Part shown: positions 48,170 to 57,802 of the stretch, piece after piece
Position numbering within the stretch: position 1 is the stretch's first letter
Layout: every line of letters starts with the position of its first letter
Assembly: GCA_021799035.1 (NCBI GenBank)
Contig: JAJZBG010000004.1
Span: 1 to 64,000, forward strand
Length of the DNA stretch: 64,000 nt
Direction: 5' to 3'
Source of the DNA: Actinomycetes bacterium
Lineage (GTDB): Bacteria > Actinomycetota > Acidimicrobiia > Acidimicrobiales > Acidimicrobiaceae
Made by a program: the position numbers and the translations under genes
Notes under the pieces: generated by a model
Seen by the model: the letters and a program-made list of their open reading frames with translations, nothing else
Databases searched by the model: none
Told to the model about the DNA's origin: nothing

Positions 48170-51100
48170 ATGAGCAATACCCAAGGCGGCCTTTACGGCT
48201 GCGATGATAACGAAAACTCCGCAACCTGCCCAGCGGTTCGAGAAGTCGAGGTCCACATTGGCGAAAAAGTCGTTGTGGCATCGGACTTTTTCATCCAACC
48301 TGGCGTTCAGATAAAGGCTTCCAATTCGGATAAGCCGTCACTTGAGCGCTTCATCGCAGCTGTGAACGGTTGGGATGGGCCGGGAGTGTTGATAATCGCA
48401 GGCAACTTGCTGGATTTGCCCAACGCCGGAAACAGCGAGCAATGGGACTCGCCTCTTTTCGAAGCTTTGAGCTCACTGTCCAACCGAGCAGCGGTGAGGA
48501 TCTATCTCATTCCGGGCTCGAGGGACTCGAGGCTTGCATCTGATGCCCGACTTGTGAAAAGTCTAGGTGAGCTGTTTTCCTTCGAGCTTGCCCTAGAGAT
48601 AGAGCTCCATGTCCAAAGCCTCCAGGGCTGGGAAAAGATAAGCGTAAGCTCTGGAGAAGGATTCGCGCCCTCGACGCTTGCAAGCCCGTTTTCCACCGTG
48701 GCAGCTTCATATCAAGGTGCTGCTCCCCAGTCCTCAAGGCGACACAAGAAGAGGGCGGGATTGCTGGCAGGCGTGGACCGATTAAGGGAGCCGTCTTCCG
48801 CTATCCGGTTCCTTATTTCGAGAATGACCTACAGAAGAGTGGCTCGCATTACCCCATGGGTGGTGCTCGCCATAGTAGTGTCGTTTCTCATAAAGCTGCC
48901 GCTGGCGATATCGCTGCCGGTTGTAAGAAACTTCAGGCATCATGCCATCAATGTCGGCTCCCGAGTCCTCTTTATAGGAATAACCACTCTCATAGACGCG
49001 ACGCTGATACTCCTGGCAATCCTCATCATCCTCAGGATCTCGTATTCGAGGCTTTTCTCTGAAGATCAAATAGCGCCCAGAACCTTCGACAACAACGTCG
49101 ATGCCAGGATCGGAGCAGCAAAGAAGATCGACGAAGGCTTCTCAGGCGTAATAGTGGGCCACTTTTTGACGCCTGAGCTCTCCCAGGTTGGCTCGGGCTT
49201 CTTTGCCTGCACGGGATCGGTATCTAGGATCTATGTTGAAGCTGAGGCAGCCTTGGGACTGCCCCCGATTTTCAGACCGAAACAGCAGGCAACCTGGCTC
49301 GAGATAGAGGCGGGTGCCAAGACGCACGTCAGGCTTCTGAGTAGGACCGCCTTCGCCAAAGCTGACTCGTTTCTCGAACAGGTGCTGACGATCAAGCTCC
49401 GAGACAAAGAAGCTGGAATGGGACAGCTGGCTTCCTTCCCGGGCGGTAATGACTATCGCGAAAACCAGCTTCCAATGATGAGGCAAGTGCGTTCCAGAAG
49501 GATAGCAGCTGCAGCAATCTTCGTTGTGGGTGCCCTCAACCTTGCATCAGCCCTTACTCCGCCAATACGAGCTCGCCTGCACTTCATCCGCGAATTCCTG
49601 CCCGTGACAGTCTCTACCACGGCAGACGCCCTTGTGGCGATGGCGTCGATAGGCCTGATGTTCCTTGCCGGCGGAATACGCAGGGGCCAACGCCAAGCAT
49701 GGGCATTTGCTCTTGCCATTTCGGTTGGCGCGGCAAGCCTCAACTTGATCAAGGGAGGCGACTTCGAAGAGGCGCTCACCTTGATCATCCTCGTTCTCTA
49801 TCTTGTGAGCAAAAGGGACAGCTTCAGGGCCCCCTCAGACCGCCCCTCGCTCAATAGAGGGATTCGCGCCCTGATCTTTGGTTCTGCGGCGATCATCTTC
49901 TTCAGCACTGCCATCATCTTCAGCTATATCAAACTTTTTCGCCATGACTATCATCTCTCCTTTTTTACGGTGCTAACCGCAGTCGGCGAGCGCATGGCGG
50001 GATTCTCGACGCACCCCCTGCCAGGCGCCACCATAAACGAATTCGCCACTCCGGCTCTCGCATTTTCCGGAATCTGTCTCGCTGCAATCGCGCTCTTTCT
50101 GGCGTTTCGCCCTGTTGTCGACCGCTCCAGGAGCTTCGCCACACGACTGGGCAGCCATTCAGACCGCGAGCGCGCACGAGCCATAGTGCACAGCTTCTCG
50201 AGTGGCACCCTTGACTACTTCGCTCTCAGGGACGACAAGCGCTACTTCTTTGCCCACGGCTGCGTCATCGCTTACGCCAACTACGGGTCTGTCGCACTCG
50301 TATCACCGGATCCCATCGGCCCGGCAACCACCAAGGACCAGGCCTGGAAGGAGTTTCTCAGCTTCGCCAATGGGAAAGGATGGATCGTCGGGGTTCTAGG
50401 CGCAGACGAAAGCTGGCTGGATACCTACCATGACACGGGCATGCACTCCATCTATGTGGGTGATGAGGCGATAGTCGCTCTAAAGAGCTTCAACCTGGCT
50501 GGCAAAAAGAACAAAGGTCTTCGCCAGGCGGTTGGCCGGATCCGCAAATATGGCTACACGGCAGAGTTTTACGATCCGTCAAGTGTCGATTCCCAAATCC
50601 GGAGCGGAGTGATGTCCGTGATGACCCAAAGCCGCAAGGGAGAAGCGGAGAGGGGATTTTCAATGACCCTCGGCCGGGTCTTCGATGCGTCAGACAAGAA
50701 CCTTCTGCTCACGGTTTGCAAAGATAGCACTGGCAGGGTCGTCGGCTTCTGCCAGTGGGTCCCATCACCGGAGATCAACGGCTACTCGCTCGACCTAATG
50801 AGGAGAGATCTGGGAAACCATCCCAACGGTCTCACTGACTTCATGATCGTCTCTACGATCGAACATCTTCTTGAACATCGCTACGAACATCTGAGCCTCA
50901 ACTTCGCCACGATGAGAGCCGTTCTTTCAGGCGACATGGACTCGATGACACAGCGGATGGAAAAGTGGTTCCTCAAGCGGATGAGCGATTCCATGCAGAT
51001 CGAAAGCCTCTGGCGATTCAATGCCAAGTTCGATCCAATCTGGCATCCGCGCTACGTCATTTACGATAACGCAGAGCACGCGCCTGCCATTGCTCTGGCA

Positions 51101-51181
51101 ATAGCGCGGGCAGAAGCGCTCTGGGAATTGCCGATAATTGGAAGGTTTCTCAACCCTGGTGACGCCGACGTTAAGTCCTGA
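48170..51181 (+). CDS. Fusion: degenerate phosphoesterase, membrane helices, MprF-like synthase
   Basis: A 1003-residue multidomain membrane protein. Residues 30-210 and about 320-410 resemble a metallophosphoesterase, but the metal motifs are changed: VASDF (D39, no histidine), AGNLLD in place of GD, PGSRD in place of GNHD, and VGHFL (H331 only) in place of GHTH. Two membrane helices (about 228-250 and 262-290) are inserted between those halves. Further helices lie at about 444-462, 480-502, 508-525, 535-548, 565-590 and 625-648. Residues 665-985 are a DUF2156/LPG-synthase C domain, as in MprF and the N part of LysX, which transfer an amino acid from tRNA to phosphatidylglycerol. Inference: aminoacyl-phospholipid synthase with a regulatory or dead phosphoesterase module. 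It ends 15 bases from nuoN, convergent. Confidence 0.8.
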   Translation: MSNTQGGLYGCDDNENSATCPAVREVEVHIGEKVVVASDFFIQPGVQIKASNSDKPSLERFIAAVNGWDGPGVLIIAGNLLDLPNAGNSEQWDSPLFEALSSLSNRAAVRIYLIPGSRDSRLASDARLVKSLGELFSFELALEIELHVQSLQGWEKISVSSGEGFAPSTLASPFSTVAASYQGAAPQSSRRHKKRAGLLAGVDRLREPSSAIRFLISRMTYRRVARITPWVVLAIVVSFLIKLPLAISLPVVRNFRHHAINVGSRVLFIGITTLIDATLILLAILIILRISYSRLFSEDQIAPRTFDNNVDARIGAAKKIDEGFSGVIVGHFLTPELSQVGSGFFACTGSVSRIYVEAEAALGLPPIFRPKQQATWLEIEAGAKTHVRLLSRTAFAKADSFLEQVLTIKLRDKEAGMGQLASFPGGNDYRENQLPMMRQVRSRRIAAAAIFVVGALNLASALTPPIRARLHFIREFLPVTVSTTADALVAMASIGLMFLAGGIRRGQRQAWAFALAISVGAASLNLIKGGDFEEALTLIILVLYLVSKRDSFRAPSDRPSLNRGIRALIFGSAAIIFFSTAIIFSYIKLFRHDYHLSFFTVLTAVGERMAGFSTHPLPGATINEFATPALAFSGICLAAIALFLAFRPVVDRSRSFATRLGSHSDRERARAIVHSFSSGTLDYFALRDDKRYFFAHGCVIAYANYGSVALVSPDPIGPATTKDQAWKEFLSFANGKGWIVGVLGADESWLDTYHDTGMHSIYVGDEAIVALKSFNLAGKKNKGLRQAVGRIRKYGYTAEFYDPSSVDSQIRSGVMSVMTQSRKGEAERGFSMTLGRVFDASDKNLLLTVCKDSTGRVVGFCQWVPSPEINGYSLDLMRRDLGNHPNGLTDFMIVSTIEHLLEHRYEHLSLNFATMRAVLSGDMDSMTQRMEKWFLKRMSDSMQIESLWRFNAKFDPIWHPRYVIYDNAEHAPAIALAIARAEALWELPIIGRFLNPGDADVKS

Positions 51182-51196
51182 CCCGAAGAGCTCTGA

Positions 51197-52771
51197 CTAG
51201 AACAGCAATACCGCTCGGTTGGCCACGCTGACAAGTGGCCCGGCCCAGATGCCAAGACCGACCGTTATTACCACTGCAACGGCAATCACGACTGCAGCCG
51301 CATCCACCTTCGTCTTGACCTTCACGTCCTCTTTCACCAGGACAGCCGTGCCACCGCCGTATTCCCCTTCCTCCAGGCCGGCCTGAGCCTCATCCTCAGA
51401 CCCTGCGGCCCTGAATGGAAGCAACGCCATTCGAAGATAGAAGAACACCGCTATGGCTGCCGAGATCATTGCCACAAGCGCGACTGGGTAGTGTCGCGAA
51501 CTGACCGCGGCGAGTACCACGTTGAACTTGGCGAGGAAGCCCGTTGTGAAGGGAGCGCCAGCCTGGGCAAGGATAAGCGCAACAAAGGAAAAGGTCAGGA
51601 ATGGCGACTTCTTGGCGAGGCCGCGAAGATCGTCAAGCTGGAGTCCCCTCTTGCCTAAAAGCCTCTCCATTGCTCCGATAGTGGCAAATGCGCCAACGAT
51701 AACGACCGAGTATGTGATCAAGAAGTAAAGCGAAGCTCCAATGCCCCTGTTGCTCGCAGCGTAAAGCCCAAGAAGGATGAAGCCCGCCTGGTTAATGGAA
51801 GAATAGGCCAGCGTCCGTTTGATGTCCCGCTGGACGACTGCCAGTATCGCACCAACAAGCATTGTAAGCACCGCGAGAGTCCCTACAACTGGGACCCAGT
51901 CGCTCTGGTTGGTGATGAGCCCGGAAAAAAAGACCCTCAGCAGTGCAGCAAAGCCCGCCGCCTTGGCCGTGGCCGCCATATAACCAGTGACAGGACTTGG
52001 CGCGCCTTGATAAACGTCAGGCGCCCAGAAGTGAAACGGCACCGCAGAGATTTTGAAACCAAGGCCAACGAGCAGCATCCCCATGCCAGCCAGCAAGACG
52101 CCGTTGGATTTGATCAAGTTGTTGGCGAGGAATGTGAAGATCTGCCCGATATTCGTGGTTCCAGTTGCTCCGTATATCAATGCAACGCCATACAGGAATA
52201 CTGCAGACGAAAATCCTCCAAGCATGAAGTACTTGATCGACGACTCCCGTCCCCTGTCGCTTCCAGATTCGATGGCGACAAGAACATAAAGGGAGATTGA
52301 AAGGATCTCCAGACCCAAGAACAGCACGATCAAATCCAGGGCAGAAGCCATCAGCATGGCGCCGGAAGTCGATAGCAGCACAAGAACCACAAACTCTGGA
52401 ATTCTTCCCTTGTTCAGATCCATCAGATCTTGGCCCAGGAGAATGGTCAGAAGCGCAACTATGGAGAACAGCACGAAGAAAAAGATTGCGAACTTGTCCA
52501 GCGCCACTGCACCAGCAAGCACCGCCTTGTTGGCGTTCTGGCCTCCTGATCTGAACGCCAAGTAGATTGAATCCACGAGGCTGACAATCGCCACGACAGA
52601 GCCGAGCGCTACCGACGTCGCCTTTGAAAGGTGCTTTGTGACCAGCGAGCTGACCAGCAGGACGACCACGGCTCCAACGATCATGATCAGCTCCGGCGCA
52701 ATCGCCGAATACTCGATCGGCGGCAGCTTGATTGGTGTTGAAGATGCTACCTGAGCAATGAGAAACGACAT
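51197..52771 (-). CDS. nuoN: NADH-quinone oxidoreductase subunit N
   Basis: Antiporter-like proton-pumping subunit of complex I, multi-pass membrane protein with about 14 helices. The shared antiporter core is visible (LVGLGFKISAVPFHFWAPDVYQGAPSPVTGYMA), including the lysine and the proline-bracketed helix. The open frame can extend to 52852, deep into nuoM, but ATG at 52771 is five bases past the nuoM stop and opens with a normal N terminus (about 524 residues), so I use it. Last gene of the operon. Confidence 0.96.
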   Translation of the reverse strand: MSFLIAQVASSTPIKLPPIEYSAIAPELIMIVGAVVVLLVSSLVTKHLSKATSVALGSVVAIVSLVDSIYLAFRSGGQNANKAVLAGAVALDKFAIFFFVLFSIVALLTILLGQDLMDLNKGRIPEFVVLVLLSTSGAMLMASALDLIVLFLGLEILSISLYVLVAIESGSDRGRESSIKYFMLGGFSSAVFLYGVALIYGATGTTNIGQIFTFLANNLIKSNGVLLAGMGMLLVGLGFKISAVPFHFWAPDVYQGAPSPVTGYMAATAKAAGFAALLRVFFSGLITNQSDWVPVVGTLAVLTMLVGAILAVVQRDIKRTLAYSSINQAGFILLGLYAASNRGIGASLYFLITYSVVIVGAFATIGAMERLLGKRGLQLDDLRGLAKKSPFLTFSFVALILAQAGAPFTTGFLAKFNVVLAAVSSRHYPVALVAMISAAIAVFFYLRMALLPFRAAGSEDEAQAGLEEGEYGGGTAVLVKEDVKVKTKVDAAAVVIAVAVVITVGLGIWAGPLVSVANRAVLLF

Positions 52772-52775
52772 CGAC

Positions 52776-54296
52776 CTAACCCTTTGACTGAGCGCTGTAG
52801 TTGGCGGAAGAAGGATAAGTTGGGGCGTGTGCCACCTTTGTGACGAGTGCATTCACAGTGGGATTGACTCGGTCCAGCATTGGCTTGGGGTATATCCCCA
52901 AGAAGATGATCAGTGCAACTAGCGGAATCACCAGTGCCAGCTCACCCTTGGTGATCTCTTTGAAGCCCTCCTTGGAGACCTCCTCTGATTGCTTTCCGTG
53001 GAACATCCTCTGGTAAGCCCACAGCATGTAGATTGCGCTCAGCACAACTCCGCTAGCGCCAACCACTGCCCACCATCTATGAGTTACAAAGGTTCCAACC
53101 AGAATGAGGAACTCTCCTACGAAGCCGCTCAGACCTGGTAGACCCACGGACGCCATTACCACAATTGTTGCAATCCCTGCCATGAGCGGAGCCGTCTTCT
53201 GGAGTCCCCCCAGCCCTTCGAACCCCATTTTCTTGCGCCTCTCGTAGATGAAACCTATGACAAGTAGAAGGGCAGCGGTGTAGATACCGTGGTTGAACAT
53301 CTGGACCACCGCTCCACTGACCCCTTGAGGAGTAAGGGCGAACAAGCCGAGCACGATAAAGCCGACGTGGGAAATTGATGAGAAGGCCACGAACCGCCGC
53401 ATGTGCGAAGCGGTTGCAGCGACAATCGCGCCATAAATGATTCCAGCGACACCCAAGGTCAAAAGTACCGGAGCGAGGATGTGTGCCGCCCGCGGGAAGA
53501 GTTCCAGATCGAAGCGGATCATGCCGTATATCCCAAGCTTCGCCATTACCGATGCGATGATCACAACCGGACCCAAAGGCGACTCTCCATAGGTATCGGG
53601 CGACCAAGTATGCAGCGGGAAAAGGGGAGCCTTGATGGCGAAGGCGATTGTGAAAGCAATCAGCAGCCACTCCTGCGCAGTATTGGAAAGATGCGTAGAA
53701 TTCGCAAGGGTTACAAGGTCAAATGTCGTGTGCCCCGTCTGCGCTTCATGAATGAAGACCAAGGCAAGTATGCCCACCAGAAGAAATGCCGAACCGAAGA
53801 ATGTGTATACGAAAAATTTCACCGCGGCAAAGCCGGACCTGCTGTACCCCCACCTTGCAATCAAGAAGTAAGCCGGGATCAATGTCAGCTCAAACATCAG
53901 AAAGAATCCGAACAGATCCAGGGAGAGAAAGCTGCCGATGAGGGAGGCTTCAAGAAGAAGCATCCAAGCTCCGTACGAGCCAAGCGAGCGTGACTCTTTG
54001 GAACCGTACAATGCGATCGGAAACAGGATCGCCGTGAGAAGCACAAGGAAGAGCGAGATGCCGTCGACACCCAGTTTCCAAGATATTCCGAAAGACGGCA
54101 CCCATGTAAGGCTCGAGACTCCTTGAAAGCCGGTGATGGCCGTGTTGAATTGGACCAGCACAATGACTGCGAGCACGAAGGTCACCAAGGCCGCCACCTT
54201 GGCAGCCGTGAGCGCTGCCTTTTTCGAACCGATCAACGCTGCGACTATTGCGCCCACGACCGGAACAAAGACCAGAAGGTTCAAAAGTGTACTCAA
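52776..54296 (-). CDS. nuoM: NADH-quinone oxidoreductase subunit M
   Basis: Second antiporter-like subunit of complex I, 506 residues. It shows SFLSLDLFGFFLMFELTLIPAYFLI with the conserved glutamate of transmembrane helix 5, and AFAIKAPLFPLHTWSPDTYGESP with the pump lysine. The start is TTG at 54296 with AAGG upstream. It lies 47 bases after nuoL and 4 bases before nuoN. Confidence 0.97.
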   Translation of the reverse strand: MSTLLNLLVFVPVVGAIVAALIGSKKAALTAAKVAALVTFVLAVIVLVQFNTAITGFQGVSSLTWVPSFGISWKLGVDGISLFLVLLTAILFPIALYGSKESRSLGSYGAWMLLLEASLIGSFLSLDLFGFFLMFELTLIPAYFLIARWGYSRSGFAAVKFFVYTFFGSAFLLVGILALVFIHEAQTGHTTFDLVTLANSTHLSNTAQEWLLIAFTIAFAIKAPLFPLHTWSPDTYGESPLGPVVIIASVMAKLGIYGMIRFDLELFPRAAHILAPVLLTLGVAGIIYGAIVAATASHMRRFVAFSSISHVGFIVLGLFALTPQGVSGAVVQMFNHGIYTAALLLVIGFIYERRKKMGFEGLGGLQKTAPLMAGIATIVVMASVGLPGLSGFVGEFLILVGTFVTHRWWAVVGASGVVLSAIYMLWAYQRMFHGKQSEEVSKEGFKEITKGELALVIPLVALIIFLGIYPKPMLDRVNPTVNALVTKVAHAPTYPSSANYSAQSKG

Positions 54297-54343
54297 ATCA
54301 ATGCCTTCCCAGAAATAGACCCCTTCACGACCCCTTGTTTCAT

Positions 54344-56218
54344 TTAGGCACCCACCCTTGTCAGGAAGTAACCAAGGATCAACAGGGCACCGACGCTTAT
54401 ATAGAGGGCGTAGTTGCGGATATACCCGCTCTGAACCTTTCGAACATATTTTCCAACTAGGCCGACCAGCGATGCCACTGACATAGTTGCCCCATCTACA
54501 ACCTTCACCTCTATGACAGTGCTAAAGAACTGAGACAATCGCGTTGACGATCGGGAAATCGCGCGATCGTAAAAGCGGTCTATGCCCCACCCGGCAGCGA
54601 GAAAGGCCGGCTCGGCCGCAGGACGAGATGCACTCTTGATCCACAGGGAGCTCGCTATGGCAATACCAATAGCTGCAAGGACTCCGTCGGTGGCACCGAG
54701 CACAAACCTGGTGGCGCTCGAAATCGTTGAAGGAGCAAGCGAGTGTGCAAACACCGGCGTTAGCCAGTCCTCGAGGAATCTGAGGTGCGAGATAGGCAGA
54801 TCGAGGGCACCTCCGAAAGCAGACAGAATGGCAAGGATATAAAGGGGAACCGTCATAACCTTGGGCGACTCATGCACTTTGACCGCCGGATCAAAGCGCT
54901 GCTTCCCAAAGAAGACCAGGTAGACCTCGCGACCCATGTAGTAGGCCGTAAGTATGGCCGACACCGCGCCTATCACCCAAAGGATCACGGACTTCTCGTA
55001 AGCTCCGGCGAGGACATCCCCCTTTGAAAAGAACCCCGAAAAAGGAGGAAAACCGGCGATAGAAAGCCAGGCGACAATGAAAGTAACCGCAGTCACCGGC
55101 ATGAACTTCCTCAGCGCACCCATCCTCTTTATGTTCTGTTCGTCGTGCATGCCATGTATGACCGAACCGGCGCCAAGGAAAAGAAGGGCCTTGTAAAAGG
55201 CGTGGGTTACCATCAAGAAGATGGCCGCAATATACTGCCCGGTGCCGATACCCAAGAACATGTAGCCGAGCTGCGAAACGGTGGAATATGCCAGAACCTT
55301 CTTGATGTCGGTCTGGGACGTAGCCGCCATTGCGGCTACAAAAGCTGTGATCGCACCTACATACGCGACAATCGTGCCGACTCCCGCTGTTAGATGTAGG
55401 ATCGGAGCGATCCTGGCCATTAGGTAGACACCCGCGGTAACCATTGTTGCGGCATGGATAAGCGCTGAAACCGGCGTCGGACCTTCCATGGCATCAACGA
55501 GCCACACGAACAGTGGGAGCTGGGCTGACTTTCCAATGGCACCAACAAAAAACAAGAGCGCAATCGCCACAACCGTTCCGTGGCTCAAGTTACCCACTCC
55601 GCTAAATACTTGGCTGTAGGAGAGTGTGCCTAGGTAGTTGAAGAGCAGAAACACTGCCATCAAGTAACCGAAATCGCCGATCCTGTTGACTATGAAAGCC
55701 TTTTTGCCTGCCGCAGCAGCTGTGGGCCTTTCGAACCAGAACGCGATCAGCCAGTAGGAGGTGGCACCCACACCCTCCCATCCGAGGAACGTAAAGACGA
55801 AGTTGCCGGAAAGAACCAGCACCAGCATTGCAAAGACGAAGAGGTTGAGATATATGAAGAAGGTGCTGAACCTCTCATCGTGACCCATGTAGCCAATGGA
55901 GTAGAAGTGAATCAATGCAGATATTCCTGTGACAAAAAGAACCATCGTCACAGATAGCGGGTCCACGTAGGCGCCGAAGTTCAGGTGAAGGTTTCCCGCT
56001 GAAATCCAGTTGAAGAGCGTATAGTTGAACACTCTCTGATTGGATGCTTTGCTTAAAAGCCCTAACCAGGTGATAACGGCCAAGACGAATGAGGCAGCTA
56101 CGAAAAGACTGGCAATTACACCCGCCAAGGGCCGTTTCAACTTCTTCCCAAAGGCCATATTGAAGACAGCGCCCGCCAAGGGCAACAACATCAATGTGAA
56201 AACCACCGTGCTATTCAA
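54344..56218 (-). CDS. nuoL: NADH-quinone oxidoreductase subunit L
   Basis: Distal antiporter-like subunit with the long lateral helix that couples the pumps of complex I. It has 624 residues and contains FVFTFLGWEGVGATSYWLIAF (conserved glutamate) and FFVGAIGKSAQLPLFVWLVDAMEGPTPVSALIHAATMV (pump lysine region). The start is TTG at 56218, two bases after the nuoK stop, with AGGGG seven bases upstream. Confidence 0.97.
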   Translation of the reverse strand: MNSTVVFTLMLLPLAGAVFNMAFGKKLKRPLAGVIASLFVAASFVLAVITWLGLLSKASNQRVFNYTLFNWISAGNLHLNFGAYVDPLSVTMVLFVTGISALIHFYSIGYMGHDERFSTFFIYLNLFVFAMLVLVLSGNFVFTFLGWEGVGATSYWLIAFWFERPTAAAAGKKAFIVNRIGDFGYLMAVFLLFNYLGTLSYSQVFSGVGNLSHGTVVAIALLFFVGAIGKSAQLPLFVWLVDAMEGPTPVSALIHAATMVTAGVYLMARIAPILHLTAGVGTIVAYVGAITAFVAAMAATSQTDIKKVLAYSTVSQLGYMFLGIGTGQYIAAIFLMVTHAFYKALLFLGAGSVIHGMHDEQNIKRMGALRKFMPVTAVTFIVAWLSIAGFPPFSGFFSKGDVLAGAYEKSVILWVIGAVSAILTAYYMGREVYLVFFGKQRFDPAVKVHESPKVMTVPLYILAILSAFGGALDLPISHLRFLEDWLTPVFAHSLAPSTISSATRFVLGATDGVLAAIGIAIASSLWIKSASRPAAEPAFLAAGWGIDRFYDRAISRSSTRLSQFFSTVIEVKVVDGATMSVASLVGLVGKYVRKVQSGYIRNYALYISVGALLILGYFLTRVGA

Positions 56219-56220
56219 TC

Positions 56221-56526
56221 TCAGCCCCTAAATATCGAGAGATCGTCTGCGGTAGCAGAACTCCTGCGTCGGAAGATGGCCATTATGATTCCAAGGCCAA
56301 CCACAACCTCGGCAGCCGCTACAACCAAGACGAAAAAGACCATCGTCTGACCGCCAATGTCACCCAGCATTCGGGAAAACGTCACAAAAGTCAAATTGAC
56401 CGCATTCAGCATCAGTTCCAAGCTCATGAACATGATGAGGACGTTTCTTCGCGTGAAGAACCCGAGTGCACCCAGAGAAAATAGAAGTGCGGACAGAATC
56501 AAATACCAGCTTCCAGGTACCGTCAT
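56221..56526 (-). CDS. nuoK: NADH-quinone oxidoreductase subunit K
   Basis: Small three-helix membrane subunit, 101 residues, with the conserved glutamates of the central proton path in [19 protein letters not shown] and [15 protein letters not shown]. Its ATG overlaps the nuoJ stop as ATGA. Confidence 0.98.
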   Translation of the reverse strand: MTVPGSWYLILSALLFSLGALGFFTRRNVLIMFMSLELMLNAVNLTFVTFSRMLGDIGGQTMVFFVLVVAAAEVVVGLGIIMAIFRRRSSATADDLSIFRG

Positions 56527-57122
56527 TTCATCTCACTTTCGGCCTCAAGCTCAATTGCCTGTCCTTCCCCAACTGTCCTCTCCTCAGAGCGCCTAACCAG
56601 CACTACGGCCCCTACAACCGCAATTATCAGAAGCACTGAAGTGGCTTCGAACGGAAGAAGATAGGTGGTGAATATTGTCCGGGCAATCTGCTCAACATTT
56701 GTGATTGGAGAAGTTGTCGAGAGCACAGTTGCCTTTGCCCCCGTAGCCCAGTTCCCTCGCGAAAGAGTGAGAATCTCGACAAAGATAATCAAGACCGCCA
56801 AAAACGCCAGCGGCCTCTGACCGCGCAGCCGATCCTTGCCCAAGTATTCCTTCTTGTCTACGCCCAAGAGCATTATGACAAACAGGAACAGAACCACTAT
56901 TGCACCTGCATATACAATCACCTGAACAGCTGCAAGGAACTGAGCATCTTGCTCGATGAACAGGATCGCGATTGCAAACAGGGTCATGATCATTGAAAGC
57001 GCAGAGTGCACCGGGTTCCTCATGAACACGACACCAAGAGCTCCCAAGACCACCGCACAGCCAGCTATCAAAAATGTGATGAGGTCGGGCAGCGCTATCT
57101 GTGTCGCCAGCAAGTCGATCAT
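56523..57122 (-). CDS. nuoJ: NADH-quinone oxidoreductase subunit J
   Basis: Membrane subunit of complex I, 199 residues with five predicted helices including the conserved [20 protein letters not shown] block whose pi-bulge gates proton coupling. The C terminus is a short hydrophilic acidic tail. It overlaps nuoI and nuoK by four bases each (ATGA), a strong sign of translational coupling. Confidence 0.98.
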   Translation of the reverse strand: MIDLLATQIALPDLITFLIAGCAVVLGALGVVFMRNPVHSALSMIMTLFAIAILFIEQDAQFLAAVQVIVYAGAIVVLFLFVIMLLGVDKKEYLGKDRLRGQRPLAFLAVLIIFVEILTLSRGNWATGAKATVLSTTSPITNVEQIARTIFTTYLLPFEATSVLLIIAVVGAVVLVRRSEERTVGEGQAIELEAESEMK

Positions 57123-57802
57123 CTAGCCTTACCCCCGTGACGCTTGGATATCCGGTCTGCATCAATCTTGCGGACCATGTATCTCGGAGCAGCTTCCTCG
57201 GGGCTTATTCCGGACTGTCCAGCCTCCGGTTTGCGCACCCCTTCTCCCAGTTCACCAGACCAGTGCACCATGCCTTCGAACTCCTTGGAACCCTGAGGAG
57301 AAGTAGCCCTCATCCAGCCTGACGTCTGCTCGTCATCTCCGACGCGCCAGTCTTCCCATGGAAGTCGCTTCGGCGTGCCATCGTTGTTCACCACGAGCTC
57401 CTTCTTGGTGTAGATCGCTTCGCGCCGTGACGTGAAAGAGAACTCCAGGATCTTTGACTCGGTGATCGCTTCGGTAGGGCACGCCTCTACGCAAAGGTCG
57501 CAGTGTATGCAACGGAGGAAGTTGATTTCATAGACGTAGCCGTACCTCTCTCCAGGAGAGACTGGCGCGTCCGGAGGATTGTCCTTTCCTCTCACGTAGA
57601 TGCATCCGACAGGGCACACACCAGCGCACAGTTCACATCCGATGCACTTCTCGCTCCCGTCCTCGTAACGGTTGAGAACGTGGCGACCATGAAAGCGTGG
57701 AGGCTTCTTCCTCTTCTCCTCCGGGTACTGCTTGGTGACTCGAGGCTGAACGACCTGCTCTATCGTGACTTTGAAACCCTTCAGACCATCAAATACAGCC
57801 AT
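57119..57802 (-). CDS. nuoI: NADH-quinone oxidoreductase subunit I
   Basis: Carries the two tetranuclear clusters N6a and N6b near the quinone site. The two ferredoxin motifs are complete: C53, C56, C59, C63 and C98, C101, C104, C108. The 227-residue length includes a hydrophilic C-terminal tail of about 70 residues beyond the usual core, rich in acidic and polar residues. Its ATG directly follows the nuoH stop. Confidence 0.98.
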   Translation of the reverse strand: MAVFDGLKGFKVTIEQVVQPRVTKQYPEEKRKKPPRFHGRHVLNRYEDGSEKCIGCELCAGVCPVGCIYVRGKDNPPDAPVSPGERYGYVYEINFLRCIHCDLCVEACPTEAITESKILEFSFTSRREAIYTKKELVVNNDGTPKRLPWEDWRVGDDEQTSGWMRATSPQGSKEFEGMVHWSGELGEGVRKPEAGQSGISPEEAAPRYMVRKIDADRISKRHGGKAR

